A stretch of DNA of 64,000 nt, from the NCBI GenBank assembly GCA_049890195.1, contig JBMHBY010000004.1:58137-122136 (forward strand), in the 5' to 3' direction. The notes beneath the pieces are model-generated. The model worked only from the letters and a program-made list of their open reading frames with translations. It made no database searches and was not told the DNA's origin. A program made the translations under genes and the position numbers. This DNA is from JAYQKL01 sp049890195 (lineage in GTDB: Bacteria > Pseudomonadota > Alphaproteobacteria > RS24). Below are positions 1-8,633 of this stretch, piece by piece; the first letter of the stretch is position 1, and every line of letters begins with the position of its first letter.

Positions 1-1120
1 ATACACCGGGCGCACCATAGACATGGGTGTAGGCTGTTTTGGGCGTACCCTGAACCTGTCTGGCACCGGCTTGTCCGCGCAGCTGCAGGGCGTTCTCATA
101 AACCTGTCTGAGGCCGGAGGCGCCGATCGGCTCGCCATTGGCGATGCAGCCGCCATCCGTGTTGACGGGCAGACGGCCGTTCAACCGGGTGTCGCCATTG
201 GCCAGCATGGCTTCCTGTGCGCCATGTTCACAAAACCCGTTTTCCGCCATGTGCATGATCTCGGCGCCGGCTTCCGTGTCCTGCAGTTGGGCCAGGTCGA
301 TCTCTTCAGGACCAATGCCGGCATGCTCAAAGGCGGCGGCTGAGGCAAGCTGGGTCGCTGTGCCGGAGATGTCATTGTCAATGGCCGGGGCAAACACCTC
401 AAAAGATCCCGGCGGGCGTGTCCGCATGACGGCCGCATCCAGCCGGATGAAAGGTGCACCGAGTTGTTCGGCCTTTTTCCGGCTTGCGAGGATCAGGGCG
501 ACGCCGCCCTCTGCAGGGGAGCAGAACATGAATTTGGTCAAAGGGTCACTGACCATCTGGCTGTTCATGATCTCTTCATGGGCGATGGGTTGACGCCGCC
601 AGGCCATTTCATTGTGTTCGGCATTGAGGAAAGCCTTTTCCGACACACGGCCCAGCGTGTCTTCGCTGATGCCATAATCATGCATGTAGCGCTTGATTTT
701 CATGGCAAAGAACTGCGTGGTCAGCATATAGCCCTGTTCGCCATACCAGTCGGGCAAACCCCATTCCGCCGGCATCGGATCAAACGCCCCTCTGGGGTGC
801 TTGTCAAAGCCGACGGCAAGACCAAGCTCATACTCGCCTGATTTGATGGCGTTGGAAGCAGCGTAAAGGGCAGAGCCGCCGGTGGCGCACCCGTTTTTGA
901 CATTGATGAATTGAATGCCGGTCAATCCGAGCTGGGTGACGATTGTGTCGGCATTTCCCGCCGCGTCGGAGCCCCCATAGGCGAACTGGATGTCCTGCCA
1001 GCTCAGACCGCTGTCAGCCAAGGCCGCCTCGACCGCATAAATCCCTTGTTCGAGGCCGCTTTTGTCCGGCGTGCGCCCGAAAGGGTGCATACCAATGCCG
1101 ATAATGCCGACGTCCGTCAT
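1..1120 (-). CDS. Lipid-transfer-type thiolase, C-terminus cut by window edge
   Basis: Thiolase-superfamily protein of the SCP-x/lipid-transfer class; at least 373 residues are visible and the frame runs off the left edge. The predicted nucleophile is Cys78 in an NGCATGG motif, and a GGCIANGEPIGASG segment near the edge matches the C-terminal catalytic loop, with Glu where classical thiolases have His of GHP. I recall this variant as common in this class. Members cleave or aldol-cleave CoA thioesters of branched or sterol side chains, usually with a DUF35 partner. That partner lies immediately upstream: its TGA overlaps this ATG (ATGA), so the two are translationally coupled. The exact substrate cannot be read from sequence. 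Confidence 0.9.
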   Translation of the reverse strand, partial: MTDVGIIGIGMHPFGRTPDKSGLEQGIYAVEAALADSGLSWQDIQFAYGGSDAAGNADTIVTQLGLTGIQFINVKNGCATGGSALYAASNAIKSGEYELGLAVGFDKHPRGAFDPMPAEWGLPDWYGEQGYMLTTQFFAMKIKRYMHDYGISEDTLGRVSEKAFLNAEHNEMAWRRQPIAHEEIMNSQMVSDPLTKFMFCSPAEGGVALILASRKKAEQLGAPFIRLDAAVMRTRPPGSFEVFAPAIDNDISGTATQLASAAAFEHAGIGPEEIDLAQLQDTEAGAEIMHMAENGFCEHGAQEAMLANGDTRLNGRLPVNTDGGCIANGEPIGASGLRQVYENALQLRGQAGARQVQGTPKTAYTHVYGAPGV

Positions 1121-1512
1121 GTCTTGCTCCCCCCAACCGGTCGGAATGCGTGCGCCTGCTCCACTTCGCCGGTGTCAAGCCGTTTGAAATCCATCGTTGT
1201 CAACTCTACCGGCATCCCGATTTCAACATCTTCGGGTTCAAGCCCGACCAGCCGGGACTCAACCATTAATTGATTGTCCAGTGAAACATATGCGACGATA
1301 TAAGGTGCAAATTCATCGCCATGGTTGTAGGGCGGCGATTTGGGGGGGAACCTTTGAACCGTATAAGACCAGACCGTACCGCTGCGGTTCAGCGCAACGG
1401 GTTCAACCGCGTCATCCCCGCCCTCCGGAAGGGGGAAGATGATCCGCCCTGTTGAGCGCACCCGACCACCTTGTAAAGTCGGGGGGTTCATGCTGGCAAA
1501 AACATTTGTCAT
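1117..1512 (-). CDS. DUF35 OB-fold acyl-CoA-associated protein
   Basis: A 131-residue protein matching the DUF35 OB-fold family, small partners of thiolase-like enzymes that hold the acyl-CoA (for example ChsH2 with the Ltp2 aldolase). Recognisable family features are the central GTVWSYT strand, the PYIVAYVSLD segment and the VGLEPEDVEIGMPVEL segment. Many family members carry an N-terminal rubredoxin-like zinc finger with four cysteines; this one has no cysteine at all, so it is an OB-fold-only version. It overlaps the downstream thiolase by four bases (ATGA), supporting a stable complex. It follows a LuxR-type regulator gene by about 80 bases, in which a small palindrome is found. Confidence 0.85.
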   Translation of the reverse strand: MTNVFASMNPPTLQGGRVRSTGRIIFPLPEGGDDAVEPVALNRSGTVWSYTVQRFPPKSPPYNHGDEFAPYIVAYVSLDNQLMVESRLVGLEPEDVEIGMPVELTTMDFKRLDTGEVEQAHAFRPVGGSKT

Positions 1513-1563
1513 GGCCGTCTCTTAGGTTTAACAGGGCAAGATTAGTGGCCGGTTTTGGACAAA

Positions 1564-1575
1564 TATACTCGTATA
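1564..1575. promoter_or_regulatory. Candidate operator or -10 region upstream of DUF35-thiolase
   Basis: The 12 bases TATACTCGTATA form a 5-bp inverted repeat with a 2-base centre, 51 bases upstream of the DUF35 start and just downstream of the LuxR-type gene. It could be a regulator half-site pair for that LuxR-type protein, or simply an A/T-rich -10 region read on the minus strand. The repeat is short and could be chance. Confidence 0.25.
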
Positions 1576-1594
1576 AAAATTAGTTTTTCCAGGA

Positions 1595-2377
1595 TCAACT
1601 GTTGATGCTGATATAGCCGAGTTGGGTGGCCTTGAAGACCGCTTGGCTGCGATTGACGGCATCCAGCTTGATTGACGCATTATGGATGTGAAATCGGACC
1701 GTGGCGCGGCTACGCTTGATGATCATGCTGATTTCAATGTCGGTTTTTCCCATGGCTGCCCAGAGCAGGCACTCCACTTCGCGTTTGGACAGTTTGGAAC
1801 CGGACGGCAACAGGCGCGAGGGTGGTGTGACCTGCATATAGCTGCGGATGAAGGCACGGGCGTAAATGCCGAGTTCAGCACCATGTTTGATGAAAACCTC
1901 GTTTAAATCACTGATTTTCTCGTCTTTTGGGTTGTAACTGACGGCGCCGATTTGACTGAACGGCATATGTATCGGCACAACAATCGCGCATCTGGTTTTG
2001 GCGCGTTCGCCGAACTTGGACAGATCAATATCCTGCAGAAAATTGTTGGGATACAACGTCCGCACACCATCCTTGTTGATCCAGAAGGGCTCACTTTCAT
2101 AGCGGCACGCCATGGTCAGGGGCGATTCTAGGGCTAGGTTGTTGGTTTTCCACCAATCACTGCTGTCATCCCAGCCGAAAACCTCAGTAGCCATCAACTC
2201 GCCGTCCTCGTCAACAATGGCCGTGTTCAAGGCAATGTTGTGGGTGGCGGCCACCATCATGTCGAATTTTTCGTTGATGATGTCGCGGTAGGCTTCACAG
2301 GATTGACGTATCTTGTCCGGACCTGAAATCCTTATTTTTTCAAGATTCTCAATCAGCTTGTCATGCTTCAGTTTCAT
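1595..2377 (-). CDS. LuxR-family transcriptional regulator
   Basis: A 260-residue regulator. The last 65 or so residues are a GerE/LuxR helix-turn-helix starting LSKREVECLLWAAMGKT, with the RSRATVRFHIHNASIKL recognition-helix region. The N-terminal 180 residues resemble an autoinducer/ligand-binding PAS-like fold, although I cannot say that it binds a homoserine lactone; no luxI-like gene is in the window. The ATG at 2377 is preferred because AGGGG lies six bases upstream; an ATG at 2416 would add 13 residues and has a poorly spaced AAGG. It lies in the same orientation as the ThuA-like/Rieske pair and the DUF35/thiolase pair, and is a candidate regulator of them. Confidence 0.85.
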   Translation of the reverse strand: MKLKHDKLIENLEKIRISGPDKIRQSCEAYRDIINEKFDMMVAATHNIALNTAIVDEDGELMATEVFGWDDSSDWWKTNNLALESPLTMACRYESEPFWINKDGVRTLYPNNFLQDIDLSKFGERAKTRCAIVVPIHMPFSQIGAVSYNPKDEKISDLNEVFIKHGAELGIYARAFIRSYMQVTPPSRLLPSGSKLSKREVECLLWAAMGKTDIEISMIIKRSRATVRFHIHNASIKLDAVNRSQAVFKATQLGYISINS

Positions 2378-2462
2378 CACGGCCCCTGGGGAACTGTCTT
2401 TCACAGTCTTTAGCATCCTTCTAACAGGAGGTCACTGAAAACTTGCTGTCTGTCTGGTTGGG

Positions 2463-3227
2463 TTAAGCTTCGGCTTTTTCCCGGTTGATCCAACTGATGC
2501 CGCGTCTCAAAAGCGTATAGAAGACCGGCAGGTCCCAGGCGCACCGGTCGACTGTCGGCCACCACGGGACATCCGGCTGCAGGTCATAATGCCCGCGGCA
2601 GTGCCCAAGCGTCAGATACAGGACGGCGCCTTTGCCGTGGTTTTTGATGTAAAAGACCGGATGATTGCCGGGGGCGTCGGCGGCCTCAGCAAAGCCAGTG
2701 CCTTCCTCTGTACACTCGGTTTCGAGCAGGACATCCAGCTCGCCATGCGTTTCGAGATGATATAACTCGTCGGTTGTCTCAAACGCCTCAATGCCTTTGA
2801 CCAGTTCATGATCGGGCTGGGCATTGGTCACCAGATACGGCTCAATCGGCGGATGTGTGATGAATTGCGATCCGAGCAGATCCATGAACAACGGGGCGAT
2901 GCGCGGTGCCGCCCACAGACCGTCATCCAGCATCCGCAGGATCGAGTTGGTGCCGTGCAGGGCCAGCCAACGGCCCCCGTCATTCAGCCAGTCCTTCAAC
3001 ACCTCCTGCGCGTTGAGAGAGGGAATGACATCACAGGTGTAGGTCACCAGACAGTCGGCATTGCGGATGGCCTCAAGATTTTCATAATCCTCAAAGACCC
3101 TGACGCGGAAACGCATGTCCTCGCCGAACAGTTTGAGCAGTTCAAGACGGGCAAAATCAATGTCATGATATTTGCCGGCGGCAATCAGAACACAATCGAT
3201 GCGCTCCGGGTGTTTGTCTTCACTCAT
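2463..3227 (-). CDS. ThuA-like domain protein
   Basis: A 254-residue cytoplasmic protein of the ThuA family, which has a class I glutamine-amidotransferase-like (flavodoxin-like) fold. Visible features are the N-terminal strand CVLIAAGKYHD, the LALHGTNS loop corresponding to the usual alH-s motif, and the late VLYLTLGHCRGHYD segment. ThuA-like proteins are reported in sugar utilisation clusters, but many have no known reaction. The start ATG overlaps the stop of the upstream Rieske oxygenase (ATGA at 3224-3227), so they form one transcription unit. Pairing of ThuA-like proteins with Rieske oxygenases hints at a role in the same catabolic step, which is inference. Confidence 0.8.
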   Translation of the reverse strand: MSEDKHPERIDCVLIAAGKYHDIDFARLELLKLFGEDMRFRVRVFEDYENLEAIRNADCLVTYTCDVIPSLNAQEVLKDWLNDGGRWLALHGTNSILRMLDDGLWAAPRIAPLFMDLLGSQFITHPPIEPYLVTNAQPDHELVKGIEAFETTDELYHLETHGELDVLLETECTEEGTGFAEAADAPGNHPVFYIKNHGKGAVLYLTLGHCRGHYDLQPDVPWWPTVDRCAWDLPVFYTLLRRGISWINREKAEA

Positions 3228-4630
3228 GATTGTTTATCCAAATATTTCTGCAAGGTGTTGTGGAACTGGCGGATGCGGATTTCCTGATAATCGCCAAGTT
3301 GAACCTGACGGTTCTTGGAGGCTTTCAAGCCCTCCTGCACATAAGGCAGATTGTCCATGTCCTGCTCAAAAACATCGCCCAAAGTCCCGAGTTCCTCGGC
3401 TTCGGTCCATTTTTGGTCAACTGAAAGGAATTTCATCTGCGGGCTGCGCGGGCGTTCCTGACCGGGCGGCACACGCGTCAGAATCCGGACCTCCATCAGG
3501 CAGTGATCCGGGTCCTTCCACGGACGCCAACGATAGACAATGTTCGGCATGAATCCGCCCCAAGGTGCGAAGTTGGGAAAGACGTTGTAAACAATGGCGT
3601 CCAGCAATTCTGCGTCGGTTGCATCACTGTGGTCATAGCCGAAAATGTTTGTGTAATTTTCCCGCATGGCGGCACCCAAAGCCTCACGTGCGGTCATGCC
3701 GTCCGGTACCTCAATGGCGAACGGGTCGCTTTCAGCATCATAATTTTCCGCAGAACGACCGTTATATTTGACAAATTCGTCAACAATCCATTGCTGTTCC
3801 TTGCCCTCAGGGTCAATATGCGGTGACATCACCCCAAACGGCACCAGATTGACGTTCACATTGTCACCCCAATACCAATAGGCGCTGTTTTCATCGCCTG
3901 TGAAGGGCAGAATCTGCGGGTGCGTCACGACTGTATGCCAGGCTTCCATGAAAGCCTCGGCAGTCACTTTCCAGTTGGCCGGCACAACTTTTCCGACCCA
4001 GATGGCGGTGGCGCATTCCTCATGCCGCCAGCGTTTGAAATGCTCGGGCAGGGGGGCCAGAAACTCCTCAAGGGTCGGTCCGCCGGGGTTTTCCTTGATG
4101 AAGATGTAACCGGCCCAGCGTCCAACCTCAGCTTCCGGCAAGCTCATTTTATCGTCTGTCAGATGCGAAAAATCCCAGCGGTTCGGGATATGCGCCAACG
4201 ACCCGTCCTTGTTCCAGGTCAATCCGTGAAAGGGGCATTCGAAGCGGTCTTCGCAGCCGTCTTCAAGCCGCAGTTTGCGCCCGCGGTGCAGGCAGACATT
4301 GTGAAAGGCGCGGACAGAACCGTCATCCTGCCGGCAAATCAGGAAGGTCCGTCCCGCATTGTCGAAAACCGTGAAATCGCCGGGTTCAGGAATATCCTCT
4401 TCCCGGGCAGCGAACTGCCAGACATTCGGCCACATTTTCTCATTCTCAAGGGCTTCAAACTCTTTCGAGGTGTAGCGCTCGACAGGCAACGGGTCTGAGC
4501 CAAGATATTCATAGCTCGGCTCCTTGAGGAAATCCGGCACCGGGCGCGAGTCCTTGGCCATCAAATCGACCCAGTTGACACCCTCGGCCAGACGGGTCAG
4601 GTCAGTCTTGTCATTAGAGCTTTTGGACAT
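3224..4630 (-). CDS. Rieske non-heme iron oxygenase, large subunit
   Basis: A 468-residue ring-hydroxylating oxygenase alpha subunit. The Rieske [2Fe-2S] ligands are visible as Cys113/His115 and Cys132/His135, and the mononuclear iron site as His232 and His237 in AWHTVVTHPQ, with acidic residues just upstream. It would insert oxygen into a hydrophobic or aromatic substrate using electrons from a reductase; no dedicated ferredoxin, reductase or beta subunit gene adjoins it, so it probably borrows a reductase, as KshA-type enzymes do. AAAGGA precedes the ATG. It is first in a unit with the ThuA-like gene and is divergent from three dehydrogenase genes. Confidence 0.92.
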   Translation of the reverse strand: MSKSSNDKTDLTRLAEGVNWVDLMAKDSRPVPDFLKEPSYEYLGSDPLPVERYTSKEFEALENEKMWPNVWQFAAREEDIPEPGDFTVFDNAGRTFLICRQDDGSVRAFHNVCLHRGRKLRLEDGCEDRFECPFHGLTWNKDGSLAHIPNRWDFSHLTDDKMSLPEAEVGRWAGYIFIKENPGGPTLEEFLAPLPEHFKRWRHEECATAIWVGKVVPANWKVTAEAFMEAWHTVVTHPQILPFTGDENSAYWYWGDNVNVNLVPFGVMSPHIDPEGKEQQWIVDEFVKYNGRSAENYDAESDPFAIEVPDGMTAREALGAAMRENYTNIFGYDHSDATDAELLDAIVYNVFPNFAPWGGFMPNIVYRWRPWKDPDHCLMEVRILTRVPPGQERPRSPQMKFLSVDQKWTEAEELGTLGDVFEQDMDNLPYVQEGLKASKNRQVQLGDYQEIRIRQFHNTLQKYLDKQS

Positions 4631-4818
4631 GCGTTATCCTTTCGCGAAGATCTCAACTCAGGCATGGGGATATGTTGCCCCCATAAAAGATTAAAAAAAA
4701 CTATCCTAATATCCAAGTCTCAAAACCTATCATAAAAACCATTTTCGCCGCGTGTCAGAACTCTGTAATGTTGAAGCGTATTGAGCCTGTTTCGGCTTTA
4801 TTTTCTCTGGAGGGTCTT
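4631..4818. promoter_or_regulatory. Divergent intergenic region between Rieske and SDR genes
   Basis: This 188-base A/T-rich gap separates the divergent Rieske and short-chain dehydrogenase transcription units and must hold both promoters. It contains an A8 tract near 4693-4700 and several TAT-rich segments around 4704-4735, but I could not pick a convincing -35/-10 pair or a strong palindrome. Confidence 0.4.
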
Positions 4819-5598
4819 ATGGGGAAATTGGAAAACAAGGTTGCTGTGATCACCGGCGGAACATCGGGAATCGGCGCCGGCACCGTCGCCAAATTTGTCG
4901 AAGAGGGGGCGCAGGTTGTCTTTACCGGTTCGAATGAGGAAAAGGCGGCTCAAGTGTGCGGCAAGACGGGTGCGCGGTTTGTCAAGCATCAGGTCCAGGA
5001 TGAGGCCGGTTGGACGCGCTTGATGGACAGCGTTCGCGAGGAACATGGGCGGCTCGACATCATGTTCGCCAATGCCGGTACAGAAATGGGCGACGCCAGT
5101 GTTGAAGAGATTGCGCTGGAGGATTGGAAGCGCCTTCTGGACATCAACCTGACCGGCATGATGCTCAGCGCGCAAATGGCAGTGCGTGCCATGCGGGACA
5201 ATCCTGGTGGCGCGACCGGCAGCATCATCATGAACAGTTCCATGAACGCCTTTATCCCGATGGGCAATTATGTCACTTATTCCACCACCAAAGGGGCGCT
5301 GATTGCGTTGGCCAAATCCGTTGCCATGCATTGTGCCAATCAGGGCCTGCAAATCCGCTGCAACTCCATTCATCCTGGCGTTGTAGAGACGGAAATGATC
5401 ACCAACCTGATTGACGGCGCCGATGATCCGGCCGCAGCACGGGCGGGGTATGAGTCGATGGCACCGTTGAAGCGCATGGCAACCGTGGCGGAAGTGGCCG
5501 GCCTTGTGACCTATCTGGCGTCTGATGAGGCGGCCTTCATCAGCGGTGCTGAGTATAAAATGGACGGGGCCACCACGTCCGGCATGATGGGGTTGTAG
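4819..5598 (+). CDS. Short-chain dehydrogenase/reductase (first of three)
   Basis: A 259-residue classical SDR. The cofactor motif TGGTSGIG lies at residues 13-20, the NAG motif in FANAGTEM, and the active-site YSTTK with an upstream Ser (NSSMNAF). It would interconvert a hydroxyl and a keto group with NAD(P)H. The ATG at 4819 is preferred because GGAGG precedes it by 6 bases and the Rossmann strand begins correctly; an upstream in-frame start at 4768 lacks a ribosome site. Three SDR genes follow each other with very short gaps, so they are co-transcribed and probably act on related substrates, such as hydroxyl groups at different positions of one cyclic skeleton. Confidence 0.9.
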   Translation: MGKLENKVAVITGGTSGIGAGTVAKFVEEGAQVVFTGSNEEKAAQVCGKTGARFVKHQVQDEAGWTRLMDSVREEHGRLDIMFANAGTEMGDASVEEIALEDWKRLLDINLTGMMLSAQMAVRAMRDNPGGATGSIIMNSSMNAFIPMGNYVTYSTTKGALIALAKSVAMHCANQGLQIRCNSIHPGVVETEMITNLIDGADDPAAARAGYESMAPLKRMATVAEVAGLVTYLASDEAAFISGAEYKMDGATTSGMMGL

Positions 5599-5602
5599 GG
5601 CC

Positions 5603-6412
5603 ATGAGTACGCCTGCCTCTGATTTGCAAGGACGGGTTGCGCTTGTCACCGGTGGATTGCGTGGTATCGGCCTGGCCATCGCCGACAAGCTGCAGGTTTT
5701 GGGGTGTGTTGTATATTGCACCGACATCGAGCCCGATGACAAAGCCGCCGCGCTGCTCGGTGCAGCTGCCGACAGGCTGAATTACATCCAAGCCGATGTC
5801 TCCTCGGAGGAGGACTGGCAGGCCGCCATCGCGCAGATCAAGGACGCTCATGGTCGCCTTGACATATTGGTCAATAATGCCGGCACCGATTGTGTGTCCC
5901 CGGTCGAGGAACTGAAGCTGGAGGATTGGCGGCGCATTATGGCGATCAATGTTGACGGGGTTTTTCTGGGCGTCAAAACAGCCGCACCTTTGCTTGAAGC
6001 CTCAGGCGCTCAAACCCCCGCCGGCAGTTCCATCATCAACATCAGCTCGATTATGGGCAAAGTCGGCTACCCCGACACTTCAGCCTACAATGCCGGCAAA
6101 GGGGCGGTGAAGCTGTTTACCAAAGCTGTGGCAATTGAATTTGCCAGCAAACGCAAACCGATCCGGGTGAATTCCGTGCATCCCGGTTTTATCCGTACTC
6201 CGCTTTTTGATGCCGGGATGCAGCGGCTGGTCGATGAGGGGGCCGCCGGGTCGATTGATGATCTGGTTGACATGCTGTCCCAGGCCACCCCGAATGGCCG
6301 TCTGGGGACTGTTGAGGAGATTGCCGAGGCGGTGGCGTTTCTGGCCGGAGACGGCAGCGCCTATATGACCGGCGCAGAAATGGTTGTTGATGGCGGGTGG
6401 ACAGCCCAATAG
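5603..6412 (+). CDS. Short-chain dehydrogenase/reductase (second of three)
   Basis: A 269-residue classical SDR starting four bases after the previous stop. The glycine-rich TGGLRGIG motif, the NNAG motif in ILVNNAGTD, and the catalytic triad Ser (INISSIMG), YNAGK are visible. It is closest in look to 3-hydroxyacyl/hydroxysteroid dehydrogenases and 3-oxoacyl-ACP reductase-like enzymes, but the substrate cannot be assigned. AGGG lies just before the ATG. It is clearly paralogous with its two neighbours, with the same SSIMG/YNAGKGAVK layout and the C-terminal VVDGGW ending. Confidence 0.9.
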   Translation: MSTPASDLQGRVALVTGGLRGIGLAIADKLQVLGCVVYCTDIEPDDKAAALLGAAADRLNYIQADVSSEEDWQAAIAQIKDAHGRLDILVNNAGTDCVSPVEELKLEDWRRIMAINVDGVFLGVKTAAPLLEASGAQTPAGSSIINISSIMGKVGYPDTSAYNAGKGAVKLFTKAVAIEFASKRKPIRVNSVHPGFIRTPLFDAGMQRLVDEGAAGSIDDLVDMLSQATPNGRLGTVEEIAEAVAFLAGDGSAYMTGAEMVVDGGWTAQ

Positions 6413-6429
6413 TCAGTCAGGAGAGGGTT

Positions 6430-7215
6430 ATGACGATACATTTGGAAAATGTTGTGGCTTTGGTCACCGGGGCCAGCGGCGGTATCGGCAGGTCAGTTTG
6501 CACAGCCTTGGAAAATGCCGGTGCAAAAGTGGTGGCGACGGATCTTGTTGAGCCGGAAGCGGGCAGGGAACCAAGTGCCGAAGCGTTTTTGAACCATGAC
6601 GTGACCAGCCAATCTGACTGGGAAAAGGTTGAGAAACATGTGTCCGACACTTATGGGCGACTGGATGCGCTGGTCAATGTCGCCGGCTTGTCCGTGGTCA
6701 GCAGCATTGAAGCCACAGATCTGGACGCCTGGCGCAAGGTTTATGCGGTTAATGTGGAAAGCATGCTGATCGGTCATAAAGTCATGTTGCCGCTGCTCAA
6801 AAAAGGTGGTGAAACCCGCCAGAGCGGGGCCTCCATTGTCAATTTCTCCTCGATTGCCGGCCAAAGGGGAGCCGCGTTCAATGCGGCCTATTGCTCCAGC
6901 AAGGGGGCTGTCAAAATCTTCAGCAAAAGCGCCGCCATAGAATTTGCGGCGCTGGGCTACAACATCAGGGTTAACACCATCCATCCCGGCGGTGTCGATA
7001 CACCCATGTTGGACTCGATCATTCAGACCTATCTGGATTTGGGGGTCATCGGTTCTGCTGAGGAGGCGCAGCAAGGCATCATTGCGGACCATCCGATCGG
7101 GCGTTTGGGAAAAGGGGATGACTTGGGCGGCGGAGTCGTTTATCTGTGTTCCGAGGCCGCGGCCTTTGTGACCGGGTCTGAACTGAATATTGATGGCGGC
7201 TTTTCAGCAGTTTAA
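6430..7215 (+). CDS. Short-chain dehydrogenase/reductase (third of three)
   Basis: A 261-residue classical SDR with TGASGGIG cofactor motif, a NVAG segment (variant of NNAG), Ser in NFSSIAG and the active-site YCSSK. The ATG at 6430 follows GGAGAGGG by a normal distance; an in-frame start at 6397 would overlap the previous gene and lacks a site. The third member of the SDR array, it is followed after 15 bases by dihydrolipoamide dehydrogenase, so the unit appears to extend through the lpd gene and perhaps the small CENP-V/GFA gene. Confidence 0.9.
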   Translation: MTIHLENVVALVTGASGGIGRSVCTALENAGAKVVATDLVEPEAGREPSAEAFLNHDVTSQSDWEKVEKHVSDTYGRLDALVNVAGLSVVSSIEATDLDAWRKVYAVNVESMLIGHKVMLPLLKKGGETRQSGASIVNFSSIAGQRGAAFNAAYCSSKGAVKIFSKSAAIEFAALGYNIRVNTIHPGGVDTPMLDSIIQTYLDLGVIGSAEEAQQGIIADHPIGRLGKGDDLGGGVVYLCSEAAAFVTGSELNIDGGFSAV

Positions 7216-7230
7216 CGTTTTGAGAAGAAT

Positions 7231-8625
7231 ATGAGTAAAAACAAATTTGATGTGATTGTCATCGGCTCCGGCCCGGGTGGGTATGTGGCGGCGATACGGG
7301 CCAGCCAGCTTGGTCTGAACACCGCAATTGTCGAAAAGGCGGACATGGGTGGCGTGTGCCTGAACTGGGGCTGTATCCCGACCAAAGCCATGCTGCGCTC
7401 TTCAGAGCTTTATCATCAAATGCAGCATGCGGAAGATTACGGCTTGACGGCCAAAGCCGACTTTGATCTGTCTGCCATCGTCAAGCGTTCCCGTGATATC
7501 GCCGGCAAGCTGTCGGGCGGCATTGATTACCTGATGAAGAAAAACAAAGTCGCCGTCATCAAGGGAACGGCCACCCTGTCCGAGGGCAGTGGGGCGCCGC
7601 TGGTTGAGGTGGACGGTGAAACCTATGAGGCCGCTCACGTGATATTGGCGACCGGGGCGCGTCCGCGCAACCTTGAGGCCATCGGTCTGGTGGCGGACGG
7701 CGAAACCGTATGGACATCACGCGAGGCCATGGTGCCGGAAAAAATGCCGAAAAAAATGGTGATTGTCGGGTCCGGCGCCATCGGGGTTGAGTTTGCCAGC
7801 TTTTATGCCTCATTCGGCGTCGAGGTGACGCTGCTGGAGGTGCTTGACCGTATCCTGCCGCAGGAGGACGAGGAAATCTCCGGGTTGGCGCGCAAAAGCT
7901 TTGAGAAAAAGGGCATCACGATTATGACCGGTGCGCAGATATCTGCCACCAAGGTGACGGCTAAAGGCGCGACCATCACTGTTGAGGCTGGTGGTGAAAC
8001 GAAAGACTTAAAGGCCGACAAGGTTATTCTGGCGGCTGGTGTCGTCGCCAACACTGAAGATATGGGGCTTGAAGCCTTGGGCGTTGCGCTCGAGAAAGGT
8101 CATATTGCGACCGATGCCTATGGCGCGACCAATGTTGCCGGGCTGTATGCCATTGGTGATGTGACGGCCCCACCATGGCTGGCGCACAAGGCGTCGCATG
8201 AGGGGGTCATTTGTGTGGAAAAACTTGCCGGGCAATCGCCGCACGCGCTGGAGCGGACGCGGATACCCGGCTGCACCTATTCCGCGCCGCAGATTGCCAG
8301 TGTCGGCCTGAGCGAGGCTGCGGCGGTTGACGCCGGCCATGATGTCCGCGTCGGCCGCTTCCCGTTCATGGGCAATGGCAAGGCGCTGGCCATGGGTGAG
8401 CCGGATGGTCTGGTCAAAACTGTTTTTGACGCCAAAACCGGCGAACTGCTGGGCGCACACATGATCGGCACCGAGGTGACGGAACTGATCCAGGGGTTTG
8501 TGACGGCCATGGGGCTGGAGTCGACCGAAGCTGAGTTGATGGAAACCGTGTTTGCTCATCCGACCCTGTCGGAGATGATGCACGAATCGGTCCTCGATGC
8601 CTATGACCGGGTGCTGCATATTTAG
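7231..8625 (+). CDS. lpdA: Dihydrolipoamide dehydrogenase (E3)
   Basis: A 464-residue flavoprotein disulfide reductase. The FAD motif GSGPGGYVAA is at residues 12-21, the redox pair is Cys43/Cys48 in GVCLNWGCIP, a second Rossmann motif GSGAIGVEFASFYASFG binds NAD, and the C-terminal AHPTLSE supplies the catalytic His-Glu pair. It reoxidises dihydrolipoyl groups of 2-oxoacid dehydrogenase or glycine-cleavage complexes. No E1, E2 or lipoyl-domain gene is nearby; instead it ends a run of three SDR genes, so it may be a paralogous E3 serving elsewhere or a specialised partner in this catabolic unit. The start follows AGAAG. Confidence 0.93.
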   Translation: MSKNKFDVIVIGSGPGGYVAAIRASQLGLNTAIVEKADMGGVCLNWGCIPTKAMLRSSELYHQMQHAEDYGLTAKADFDLSAIVKRSRDIAGKLSGGIDYLMKKNKVAVIKGTATLSEGSGAPLVEVDGETYEAAHVILATGARPRNLEAIGLVADGETVWTSREAMVPEKMPKKMVIVGSGAIGVEFASFYASFGVEVTLLEVLDRILPQEDEEISGLARKSFEKKGITIMTGAQISATKVTAKGATITVEAGGETKDLKADKVILAAGVVANTEDMGLEALGVALEKGHIATDAYGATNVAGLYAIGDVTAPPWLAHKASHEGVICVEKLAGQSPHALERTRIPGCTYSAPQIASVGLSEAAAVDAGHDVRVGRFPFMGNGKALAMGEPDGLVKTVFDAKTGELLGAHMIGTEVTELIQGFVTAMGLESTEAELMETVFAHPTLSEMMHESVLDAYDRVLHI

Positions 8626-8633
8626 GGAGCGGG

